From Scenedesmus sp. ARA3 (taxonomy: Eukaryota; Chlorophyta; Chlorophyceae; Sphaeropleales; Scenedesmaceae), in NCBI GenBank assembly GCA_004335835.1, contig RWJK01001269.1, positions 8,779 to 51,365 on the forward strand: a stretch of 42,587 bases of DNA. Direction: 5' to 3'. This document shows positions 33,801 to 42,587 of this stretch, one piece after another. Below the pieces are notes generated by a model that was not told the origin of the DNA, searched no databases, and saw only the letters and a program-made list of their open reading frames with translations. Position numbers and translations under genes: made by a program. Position 1 is the first letter of the stretch, and each line of letters starts with the position of its first letter.

Positions 33801-34697
33801 AGTTGAGGCGTGCAAGCGCCTGAAGAATTTGGTACATCACCGCGCAGTGTGCCGGCAAGCGCTCCTTGTCTGCGCTTTGTGCTGGCATCCACCTCTCCCC
33901 TCTTGAATTCTGTGTTGCCCAGCATTCAGCAGATTGCTAGCTCAAACCAAACTTGCAAACAAACAATCTTTGCATGCTGCTCTGTGCTGCAGGCCCTGCC
34001 TGGCCTGAATGCTGCTGGCGTGGGGCTCATCGTTGCCAGCGTGTTCAGCCTCACCCTGTGCATCAACCAAAACTCCACCTGATATGCGCATGTTGCCCTT
34101 GCTCTGCCCTGCAGGCTCTGCCAGGCTTAAACGCTGCTGGCGTGGGTCTCATTGGTGCCAGCATGTTCAGCCTCACCATGTGCACATGATCTCAAACCTG
34201 TACCTGATGTGTTCTTTGCCCTTGCTCTGTCCCGCAGGCGCTGCCCGGCCTCAATGCTGCTGGCGTGGGCCTCATTGTTGCCAGCGTGTTCAGCCTCATC
34301 ATGTTCACAGCAAACAAAGCATGACCCGGCTCCTGCATTGCTGCTCTGTGCTGCAGGCGCTGCCTGGCCTCAATGCTGCCGGCGTGGGCCTCATCGTGGC
34401 CAGTGTGTCAAGCATCACCCTGTTTCTCTATAATCAACCTGTATCTGACGTGTGCTGTGCCTTCGTTCTGCCCTGCAGGCTCTGCCAGGCTTAAACGCTG
34501 CCGGCGTAGGCCTCATCGTTGCCAGCGTGTTCAGCCTCACCTTTGGCGCCCTGAGCGTGAGCGAATTCAAGATGACCTCGCTGTGCATTGGCATCGTGGC
34601 ATTTACTGCGGTGGACCAGCTCAAGTGGTTTGAGCCTGCCGTGGTGGTGGCTGGGGGTGTGATGGGCATCATCGCGTGGGCAGGGAAGATGATGTGA
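30073..34697 (+). CDS. chrA: Chromate transporter, ChrA/CHR family, two-domain
   Basis: Six exons (30073-30408, 30812-30944, 31308-31427, 32597-32814, 33061-33558, 34479-34697) give 507 residues. The start ccATGGCG has a good context. After a Ser/Gln-rich N-terminus, domain 1 has YGDIAKQFSILGWTAFGGPA at about 85-104, then LGQFMPGPTSTQVSFAIG and GGLLSGALFQYPGAF. Domain 2 repeats the theme: YGGGQVVLPML, VAQAMPGPLFNFSAYLGA and PGLNAAGVGLIVAS, the NAA-VGL motif of ChrA C-terminal halves. CHR proteins are membrane proteins; bacterial ChrA exports chromate, and the family is thought to interact with sulfate transport. The role in algae is unproven. The gene shows the strongest exon-end duplication in the window: intron 3 and intron 5 are mostly decoy exon fragments. 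Intron 1 ends in about 29 GCT triplets directly before its TAG acceptor. Confidence 0.9.
30718..30808 (+). repeat. (GCT)29 microsatellite at a 3' splice site
   Basis: About 29 uninterrupted GCT units run from 30721 to 30807. They end in gtag, with chrA exon 2 starting at 30812. The repeat replaces the usual polypyrimidine tract. Confidence 0.95.
31428..31655 (+). repeat. Donor-side copies of chrA exon 3 end
   Basis: ggctggcgtggcctcag marks the real exon end (31411-31427) and copies at 31532 and 31633 (spacings 121 and 101 bp). All three are followed by GT (gtgcgt, gtacgt, gtgtgc), so each copy is a usable-looking donor. Confidence 0.9.
31891..32596 (+). repeat. Acceptor-side copies of chrA exon 4 start, six decoys
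   Basis: The junction cag|gcgtggc occurs at 31891, 31991, 32109, 32227, 32345 (changed to cagacgtgcc), 32469 and finally 32594, the real exon. Three successive spacings are exactly 118 bp. Most copies carry about 60 bp of exon encoding VAAVGVALVVSAAK and near variants. They have no donor of their own. Confidence 0.95.
33600..33682 (+). repeat. Donor-side copy of chrA exon 5 end
   Basis: The last 60 or so bases of exon 5, with the gtgagtggcgg donor, recur 119 bp downstream. tggtcgatgt is at 33541 in the exon and at 33660 in the copy. Confidence 0.92.
33985..34440 (+). repeat. Acceptor-side copies of chrA exon 6 start, four decoys
   Basis: After a cag acceptor, copies encoding ALPGLNAAGVGLIVAS start at 33993, 34115, 34238 and 34357; the real exon starts at 34479. 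Spacings are 122, 123, 119 and 122 bp. Each copy runs about 70 bp into exon before intron sequence resumes. Confidence 0.95.
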
Positions 34698-36969
34698 GGA
34701 TGGTGCGCGGCAGATTGCGTCGCCTTGCATGGCAGGGGTGATGTGGCAGCTGCAGCAGCAGCAGCAGCAGCTCCTCCCTGCAGCAGAAGCACAGTCAGGG
34801 TTGTAGTGGTGGCTTGGTGGTACTGTGCAGTCCCATCATCGTGTTGCAGTGCCGCATTCACTGCGGTGGACCAGCTCAAGTGGTTTGAGCCTGCCGTGGT
34901 GGTGGCTGGCGGCGTGATGGGCATCATCGCGTGGGCGGGCAAGATGATGTGAGGATGGTGCGGGGCAGATTGCGTCGCCTTGCATGGCAGGGGTGATGTG
35001 GCAGCAGCAGCGGACAACAATAGATGGTCGAAAACTGGGGCAAAGGCGTTTGCTGTGTGGTGGCGTGATCTTGCAGCGCTGTCGCATGGCAATGCAGGGT
35101 ACTGTGCTGCGTCTCTGTTTACTGTGACCATACTGCCGGTGCAGTAGAGACCCGGCGGCGACAGCAGGCTGATGACTACACAAGGCAGCTGATGGGGTTG
35201 TTACGGGGTGTTTGGGGCTGACGGCAGGGGCGAATGTTGGTTGGGTGGTTGCAATAGCAGGACGGCTGCTGTTGCCTTCCTGCAGTGCGCTTCATTGCCA
35301 GTTGGTTGCTGGCCCAACAGTAAGTAGTGTGCTGTGTTTATCTTGCCTAGCTGTATGCAAGGCCACACTTTTTTCAGCTGGAGTGCAAACAGTAGTATGT
35401 CGCAGTGCATGCATTCGAGGGAAGGTGGCTGCAATGCAGCCACATGAGCGTCAGCAGCTTGTTTATCTGCCAGCCAGCTCTTCAGTACAGTGACTGAGGC
35501 TTGAGGATGCGCATTGCGTCACACACACACACACACGGCTTTGCGCAGCATTTAAACCCAATCATGGAGTAGTGCAAACTACTATCTGGTGGAAAGGCTC
35601 GTACTAGCTCTTGCTGTGACTTGCTGCATGGAAGCATTGCGTGTTTGTGGAGCTGCAGCCGATTGCTGCTGCTGGTGGAGCTCTGATGTGACCAGTTGTG
35701 GTGGTGCTGCCGGTGGGCAAGAGGCAGCAGTGTGTGCATTTTGCGACGGGCAAGAGGCAGCAGTGTGTGCCTTTGCTCAGCAGCATAGCTTAGAGCTCAG
35801 ACTGCGCAGTATGGTGTGCCCGGTTCATTGAGTGGGTGTGCCGCTGGATAGAATCTTAGAGCTCAATTTCATTGCCGGCTGTGGTGCACTGCAGTGGCAC
35901 TTTGTTGGTGACACACACAGCACCATAATCATGCTTGGTATCCAGCTTGCTGCTCTGGCAGTTGGCTGTCACAGAGCGTTCTGTGCTGTGCAAGCATGCC
36001 TATCTTATGGCTGCATCTCCATCAGAGTCTGGACACTCATCTCTCTGTTGCAGCCTTGCATGGCAAAAGAGCGTATTGTGTTCTGCAGTCTGCTTGAACC
36101 CAACTGAGCCACACGCGGATCTTGTTGGTCATGTCTTCAAGGGCCTGCATTGCACACTGCATCGTATCCAACGCACAGCTGGTGATATGCGTGGTCCTGC
36201 AGAATGCTTGAGCAGCAGTGACGTTCAGTTGATGCAACTGGCGGGCGTGCTACTACAACTGACACGCCTGCTGCTGCCAAGCAGGTTATGGCAGACTGGT
36301 TACTAGTTTTATAGCTGTGCTCTTGCATATGGTACAACTGCATGTCGCTGCCCTGCAGCCAGACTGGGCACGACCATTGCATTCAACATCATGTTGATGT
36401 CATGGCATGCATGTTGCATGACTAAACAGCAGTATCATTGGTCAGGCACAACCTGTGCTGAGTAGGTGCCCATGCTGCTCCTAGATTTTGGTGTAACACG
36501 TTTGAATGTTGGCGTCGTTGACATATTCTAACTTCACGCGCGCATGTTAACTACCTGATACGAGCCGCTCGTGACGAACTTCCCGCAGGAACTGATGAGC
36601 ACTCAACATGAACGGAGGCTATCTCTGAAATATAGAGGGCGACTTGACTGCCGGTTACTGCGACGTTACTAATGCGGAACCGGCGAATGCTTTGTCCGAT
36701 GCGGGCGGACGCTGCTCCTTGACAGACCCTAAGCCCCAGCTGCATGATGAGCTGTTTTCTCTTACTGCTGCTTCGTATGGGCGCAATGGTACTACACATC
36801 ACGATCGTGTTTTTCCAGGCTCTAGCGCACCCAATGTAGCTTCCAGATGCCATCGCTGTGCTGCTGGTGCTGCGTGCACCTCACAGTTGCAACTGCTGCT
36901 GCTGCTACTGCTTCTGTAGGACTTCCTCACAGCACCATCAACAAGACCGCGCAACAACAGCCGCAAAAC
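34698..36969. other. Intergenic region, chrA 3' end to M20 peptidase promoter
   Basis: It begins with a duplicated copy of the chrA gene end (34854-35010). I recognise no further gene. Small repeats are present: (CA)n at 35519-35537 and a 33-bp duplication at 35715-35770 (gggcaagaggcagcagtgtg). Confidence 0.5.
34854..35010 (+). repeat. Downstream copy of chrA last exon end plus 3' UTR
   Basis: About 157 bp from 34599 (actgcggtggaccagctc...atgatgtga and following UTR) is repeated 255 bp downstream, with few changes. The copy includes a second in-register TGA. It lies after the real stop, so it would be 3' UTR. Confidence 0.92.
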
Positions 36970-39900
36970 ATGAACTTACAATCAACGTTAAGTTTGCTGT
37001 TGGTTGTTTCACTTCTGAGCCTGGCTGCGCGCGCTGACAGCACACCAGCTGGCACCACAACAGCAGACTCTCTCTTCCAGCCATGCCCCTTTCCAGCCTT
37101 TGACTCAGCACTGCAACGCTTCAGCAAGGTTTTAACCTTCAAAACCATCAGCAGCGCTCACACAGACAACCATGCACTGCATCCTCAGGAGTTCACAGCC
37201 CTTTGGTGAGCTGCAGTGATGTCTTCAGCAGTGGCATTTGTGCAGCAGCTGCTAAAGGGCAGTGCTGCAGAAATGCAGAGCAGACAGGTGCTAACAGCAG
37301 CTGTTGGTGCTGCTGATGCGTGTTTGGGTGTTTTTGCACTGATCTTGCTGTGCTTGTGGTGCTGTTTTTGAGCTGCTGCAGGGAGTGGGCAGCTGCAGAG
37401 TATACAGAAGTGTTTGAGCAGCTGCAAGTTGAACAGGTAAGAGGTTGCCCAGGCGATGCCTAGGGTTACAGGATATATACTTAGCAAAAGCATATCGCAA
37501 CGTAATGCGTACTGGTGGTGTGCATGGGATGGGGTTACATCCATGTCACGCAGTACTGTACTGGATTGCCTTTGACACAGCAACATCGGGCGTACAGCAT
37601 GCTGTGCAACACTCCTTGAATAAGCAGCTTGCAAGCCGTTGGGCCACCATACACCAACAGCATGGGCCTTGCCAGTGGTAGCAAGGGACAGCCCTTTAGT
37701 ATGCAGTCTTTGAAAGAGAGTGAAGCCTTGTGAAAGTGTAAAAGTAAAAGTGTAAAAGTAAAAGTGTTGTGTGCCTGGTACTACCGTAGTACGGCAGCAA
37801 CCCCAGCCCTAATGCTGTGCCTGGCATGCATGTGGCGCTTTCACAACGGCACCACCATGCTGACAAGTGTCAAAAGTCCGTACCATGCGCTGCTGCTGCT
37901 GCGGCGGCTGCTGCTGCTGGCTGCTTGCAGGTCGGGGCTGGTGGCTTGAGCCGGCTGGTCACGTGGCAGGGCAGTGACCCCAGCCTGCTGCCGGTGCTGT
38001 TTGTGAGCCACATGGACGTGGTGCCGGTCACAGAGGAGACACTGAAGGTGAGGGGCTGCATGCTGAGGCCTTTGCTATAGACCTGCTGCTGTAACTGCTG
38101 CTGCTGCTGCCCGTGTTGTTTGTGAGCCACGTGGACGTGGTGCCGGTCACAGAGGAGACATTGAAGGTGTGAGACAAGTAAAACTGCATGCTGAAGCTCT
38201 GATCAAGGCTCTAGAGCAAAATATCTTCTGCTGCTGCTGCTGCTGCTGCTGCCTGGATGTCCTGCATTTCCAAAAGACCTTGCTATTACATGCCACGCTG
38301 CTGCTGTTATGTTTGGATATGTTTCCGTTTTCTGTCGTCTTAAACGGCCTTCGCTGCTGCATGCCACACAATCAAACCACATTGCAATGCGTGTCCTACT
38401 CGCCACACATGCTGCTGACCGGGTGTTGCTGTCTTTTGCAGGACTGGACGCATCCCCCCTTCAGTGGTGCTGTCGAGGATGGCTACGTGTGGGGCAGGGG
38501 AGCCATGGACATCAAGGTGACACTGGCACTGTTATTTTATATGTAAATAACATGTTAAAGTGTTAGCTGTATTGTTATGACATCATTTACCTACACGTTA
38601 TTGACAGATGCTTGCCCAGCAGCTGGTGCCATTCATTTTGTTGCGTCATCCTCCAGCCTGCAGGGTCGCTTGGGTCGCCATGCTGTGCAGCAGTGGATGG
38701 AAAAGGGGCTGCACCAGTGCTGCATTTAGACACGCTTTCAACCCAGTGCAACACCCATGGTGCAGCCTGGCACTGCCTGCGGAGGCTCTGCAGCACATCG
38801 GCACTTCCGATCACACTCACTGTGCCATGCCGCTGCTGCCGTGCACCTGACACATGCATCCTTGTGCCACAGGGTGCAGCAACAGCTCTGCTGGAAGCCG
38901 CAACCGCACTGCTGCGGAAGGGGCTCAAGCCACCGCCACTGCTGCTGTACCTCACACACGCACCCTTGTGCCACAGGGTGTGGCAATAGCTCTGCTGGAA
39001 GCCGCAACTGCGCTGCTGCGGGAAGGCTTCAGGCCCGCCGCACGCTGCTGATTGCCGTATGTGTCGTGCATGCCACTACTGCTGTGTACCTTACACATTC
39101 ACCGTTGACCTGCAGGGCACAGCGATAGCTCTGCTGGAAGCCACAACCGCGCTGCTGCGGGAGGGCTTCAACCCCCGCCGCACGCTGCTGATTGCACTGG
39201 GGCATGATGAGGAGGTGGGGGGTGCCAACGGCGCGGGGCAGATGGCTGCGCTGCTCGCTGCAAGAGGAGTGAAGCTAGCCATGGTGTTTGATGAGGGCAG
39301 GTGAGGCGGTGCAGGCAGCTGTCTACCACCCCACCCCACCCCCACCCAACCCGCATAAGTTGTTCACATCGCGAAAAACTGTGGGGCACGGTAGGATTAT
39401 ATCTCTAGAGGCACTACTTGCTGGGGCATGATGAGGAGGTCGGGGGCGCAAAAGGCGCGGGGCAGATGGCTGCGCTGCTTGCTGCGCGTGGAGTGAAGCT
39501 GGCTATGGTGTGGGATGAGGGCAGGTGAGGCGGTGTGTTTTAAAGCCAGCAGCAGCAGCAGCAGCAGCAGCACTGCAGTAACACAGAGCCGTCAAAGGCA
39601 GAGATCCAGCGGGTTGCTTACTTGTGCCGATGTAACCGCCCACACTGCCTGCTGCTGCCGCATCCCTGCAGCCCAATCATTGTTGGCGGCCTGCTGCCAT
39701 CCTTGGACGCCCCAGTCGCCCTGGTGGCGACAGCCGAAAAGACCTACCAGTCGGTCAAAGTAACGATACATTCGCCCGGCGGCCACAGCAGCATGCCGGC
39801 AACAGACGGCAGCAGCATGGCAGCTCGCTTGGGCCGGCTGCTGCTGCGCATTGCCACTGTGCATCCGCCACTCAAGTTGGTACCGCCAACCAGCCACTTC

Positions 39901-40440
39901 ATACAAGGGCTTGCAGGCATTGCACCAGTATGGCTGCAGCCGCTGCTGCTTGCAGTAGAGCATCTGGCTCCGCTGCGTTGGCTGTTTGTGCGGCTGATGG
40001 CTGCAGCGGGCGGCGATGTTGCTGCGATGGTGCGGGCGACGGCTGCTGTCACGCATGTGCAGGCTGGCGTCGCCGGCAATGTGATGCCTCAGGTGAGATC
40101 AGTTGTAACTGTTGCAATCGTAACGCATTCGGCACACTGCACAACAGCAAACTGGCTGGACGCTGTTCATACGACAGGTGCAAGGTATCGCTTGTGTCAG
40201 TGCAGCACCTGCAGGTCACAGCTATCAACTCATGCTATGCTCATCTACTTCTGTGTACACGGCAGTGCAGCGGACACCTTGCAATTAGCTGCGCGCCTGC
40301 AGCACGAACATGGCAGCTGTGCAAGTATCTGCTTGCTGCGGAGCCAACAGGTTGCTAAGCAACTGTGATGCATGGCTATCCATGCAAGCTGGCTAGCCAT
40401 ACACGCTCAGTACTGACATACCATGCCTCCGACGCACTCC

Positions 40441-40484
<44 letters not shown>

Positions 40485-40987
40485 AGGCAGGCACCATCAC
40501 AATCAACTTCAGAACGCTGCCAGGCGAAACATCAGACAGCATCCAGCAGCAGCTGCTGCATTGGCTTGGGAAGGATGCTCAGCATGCCAACATAACCTTC
40601 ACTGAAAAGTGGGAGACACCTGCTGCTGTCACTGATCCTGAGGGGCCTCACTTCGCGCTCATCTCATCAGCAATACGAGAAGCATGGCAGTTGAAGGGGC
40701 ACAGCAGCAATGTGGAGGCGCTGCCGGTAATACCTTACCTGCTATGTGGAGGCACGGACTCCAAGTGGTATGCAAACCTGACCAGCAATATCTTGCGCTT
40801 TGCGCCGTTCAGCATCAACCGCAAAGCAGGGGATTTGAAGCGGGTACATGGTACAGACGAGCGGCTGTTGGTAGGGGACTTTGGCCGCATGCTGTGCACG
40901 TTCAGGGCAGGCTTGCGGATGGCAGGGATGCACATGCAGTTGGGGAGCAAGGCTCAAGCAACAGCAGCAGCAGCAGCAGCAGTGGAC

Positions 40988-41023
<36 letters not shown>

Positions 41024-41143
41024 CAAAGAGTGCCTGCTGGGGCTGACGGCAGTGTGCAAGCTAGTCATGCTGTCAGTACAGATGCAGGCAGTTTAGCCGG
41101 CACTGCCGGCGCATACGGCAGCAGCAGTGCAGACGAGTTGTAG
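36970..41143 (+). CDS. Secreted M20 metallopeptidase (carboxypeptidase S / PM20D1-like)
   Basis: Seven exons (36970-37205, 37382-37436, 37931-38047, 38442-38516, 39116-39300, 39672-40092, 40487-41143) give 581 residues. I chose ATG 36970 because it starts a clear signal peptide (LSLLLVVSLLSLAARADS). M20 residues are all present: SHMDVVP (H124, D126), GRGAMDIK (bridging D159), HDEEVGG (E193 catalytic, E194 ligand), HSPGGHSS (lid-domain His) and KRVHGTDER (H484, last ligand). The order fits the CPS1/PM20D1 branch, which cleaves C-terminal residues from short peptides or hydrolyses N-acyl amino acids with two zinc ions. The C-terminus is a poly-Ala extension ending SSADEL, resembling a KDEL-type signal. 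Introns 3, 4 and 5 carry copies of exon ends including catalytic motifs. The substrate is unknown. Confidence 0.9.
38100..38168 (+). repeat. Donor-side copy of M20 exon 3 end
   Basis: ttgtgagcca at 38001 recurs at 38120 (119 bp). The copy encodes LFVSHVDVVPVTEETLK, with M changed to V beside the metal ligand, and is followed by gtgtga. Confidence 0.9.
38870..39055 (+). repeat. Acceptor-side copies of M20 exon 5 start
   Basis: agctctgctggaagcc marks copies at 38884 and 38988 and the real exon at 39127 (spacings 104 and 139 bp). The copies follow ccacag|ggtg acceptors rather than ctgcag|ggca. Confidence 0.88.
39418..39533 (+). repeat. Donor-side copy of M20 exon 5 end
   Basis: ggcatgatga at 39201 recurs at 39424 (223 bp). 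The copy still encodes GHDEEVGGAKGAGQMAALLA and ends gatgagggcag|gtgagg like the real exon. It has no AG acceptor directly before it. Confidence 0.9.
40442..40486 (+). repeat. (CTG)n tract at the acceptor of M20 intron 6
   Basis: About 14 CTG units end in ctgcag at 40486, directly before exon 7. Confidence 0.92.
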
Positions 41144-41296
41144 CAGATAGGCATGTGTTTGGTGCGAGCAGGAGTCCTGTTGCTTGTGAGGCCACTGATC
41201 TGAACTGTGACGCTCTTGGCTGCAGCTGACGAGTCATGTGCGGCAGCAGTGCCTACTACGCCACCTACTAGTGTATTATATGTGAAGGATCAGCAG

Positions 41297-41301
41297 TGTA
41301 A
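41297..41301 (+). terminator. Candidate TGTAA poly(A) signal, M20 peptidase
   Basis: TGTAA lies 154 nt after the stop codon at 41143. Confidence 0.45.
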
Positions 41302-41428
41302 CTTGATCAGTTTTTTGTATTTGGCTGGTACGCCACTGCCTCCACTGCAGCCGTCTCTGCTAAGTTTCTGTTGTTCACAGAGATTTTGCATGTCTCTGTT
41401 GTGGCTTGTGGGACAGCCACAGTTGTGG

Positions 41429-41516
41429 CAGCTTGACTATGTCTGCCAGGCAGACACAACTGCAACTATGTTCAGCTTGACTACGTGTGCCAGGCAGACA
41501 CAACTGCAACTCTAAT
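41429..41516. repeat. 44-bp tandem duplication
   Basis: cagcttgactatgtctgcca ... caactgcaact occurs at 41429 and again at 41473 with minor changes. Confidence 0.88.
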
Positions 41517-42454
41517 GTTTCAAATCGGATGACACCAACCGCGCGCACTCATCACTGTTACACTGAAGGTCAGAGCAGTCAACATGCTCCTAGCAAGGGC
41601 ATCGCCATCTGGTGTTCAAACAAATTGCTGACAAACAGAGTTCATACGACAGCATCAACACCAGAGTTTTCAGCAACTGAACTAAACCATCCGCAAGCGA
41701 ACATACCACTACATGCTCTTGCCCAAGTGAGAGCCCTGCAGCTGCTCTGCAGCGTAGGTCAGAGCTCAGCAGCAGCCAGTGCACAGTAGTTGCACGTCAA
41801 GTTTTAACTTGGCAGTATGCCATGCAGCATACAGCCATGCCCGCGAGTTGCAAGCCAAGCTTAGCAGCTCAAACAGGCAGTGCTCCACCAGTCCAGCATC
41901 TTGTAAGATGCTGTCAACTCACACACAAACACTGTTGTGCCACGGCCCACAAGTTGTGCCACGGCCCACAAGTGGTGCAATGCACAGACATGAGATGCAA
42001 GCTTCACCACAAGATGAAGTCAATGCCACACGTTGCGGTGCAGCGGGCGATGCTGCCCAGAACTGTAGATAGTTTGAAAGTAATTTTTGTGATGCAAATG
42101 CAATGAGCGTCAGGCAGCATCTCAGCTGCAACTGCAATGAGTGTCAGCCAGTGACTCAGCTGCAAGAAGTCCCTGCTCAACTTCGTTGAACGAAATGACA
42201 GCAAGACATGTTGGTGTCTTGCATGCCTGAAGCATGCTGCAGTAACCAAACTGTACACGCTGTCACACAATTGTTCGAAATGTAACAATCCCACATGCGT
42301 GCCGGGCACTTGGCAGTGCTGCGGACAGTAAGTATGATACAATCCAGTCAAAGACCACGCTGCTTTACATCACAGAACTTCGGCTACCAACTAGATAAAA
42401 CAGACTGCTGCATCTCAAATGCGGCTGCAAGGGAATAGGCTACTCATCACGCAA

Positions 42455-42527
42455 TCAGTTATAACCAGCCAACCGCCTCAGGCGTTGGTAGCTGCTGGAA
42501 GTGGCTGGCCGCCGTTGCTGCCGCTTG

Positions 42528-42587
<60 letters not shown>
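42455..42587 (-). CDS. Possible C-terminus of a Gln-rich protein, partial
   Basis: On the minus strand a CAG run entering from the window edge reads in frame as poly-Gln. It is followed by KSKRQQRRPATSSSYQRLRR and LAGYN, then TGA at 42457-42455. A TGTAA on the same strand at 42369-42365 lies about 85 nt downstream, as expected for a poly(A) signal. Only 43 codons are visible and no family is recognisable. The alternative is an intergenic or intronic triplet repeat with a chance frame. Confidence 0.3.

Larger units (their letters stand above)
41144..42454. other. Intergenic region after the M20 peptidase
   Basis: No gene was recognised. The region has several short tandem duplications: a 44-bp unit (41429-41516), a 20-bp unit ttgtgccacggcccacaag (41934-41972) and a 34-bp unit near 42100-42150. 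Confidence 0.5.

Noticed and set aside
31891..34440. Mutually exclusive alternative exons in chrA
   Set aside because: The copies have an acceptor or a donor but not both, and spacings such as 118 bp are not multiples of three. They are exon fragments rather than cassette exons.

Overview
The window is nuclear DNA of a green alga, most likely a chlorophycean of the Scenedesmus/Sphaeropleales kind. It holds nuclear genes for plastid proteins (ribosomal protein L33 with a transit peptide, and an HCF173-type psbA translation factor). The genes have many introns with GT..(T)GCAG borders, TGTAA appears as a possible poly(A) signal, and CTG/CAG triplet repeats fill both introns and coding regions. 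The species placement is inference. All gene models were spliced by eye from the DNA and checked for reading-frame continuity; none has transcript support here.

Layout. 282-1773 (+) is the 3' part of an M43 (pappalysin-like) zinc metalloprotease, and 4902-7740 (+) is a complete secreted paralog. 10156-10961 (-) is plastid ribosomal protein L33, divergent from 11382-15343 (+), an ArsB/NhaD-type anion permease. 16359-20448 (+) is an HCF173-like SDR/CIA30 protein. It converges on 21816-23546 (-), an Acr2/Cdc25-type rhodanese (arsenate reductase or phosphatase). 24300-28792 (-) is a NAA60-like N-terminal acetyltransferase with a glutamine-rich tail. It diverges from 30073-34697 (+), a two-domain chromate transporter (ChrA/CHR family). 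36970-41143 (+) is a secreted M20 metallopeptidase. A glutamine-rich C-terminus of a further minus-strand gene may begin at 42455.

Two things stand out. First, three genes for toxic-oxyanion handling (ArsB-like permease, Acr2-like reductase, ChrA) lie within 24 kb, interleaved with housekeeping genes.

Second, and most striking, many introns are built from tandem copies of the neighbouring exon's end together with its splice site. Donor-side copies sit just 3' of an exon and acceptor-side copies just 5' of one. The spacing is usually 85-125 bp (118 bp three times over in the chrA gene, 89 bp four times over in NAA60). The pattern recurs in seven of the eight multi-exon genes with more than two exons or introns, always leaving the outermost splice sites joined to the intact exon. 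It looks like a general mode of intron growth by boundary-spanning tandem duplication, and it fills these introns with decoy splice sites.
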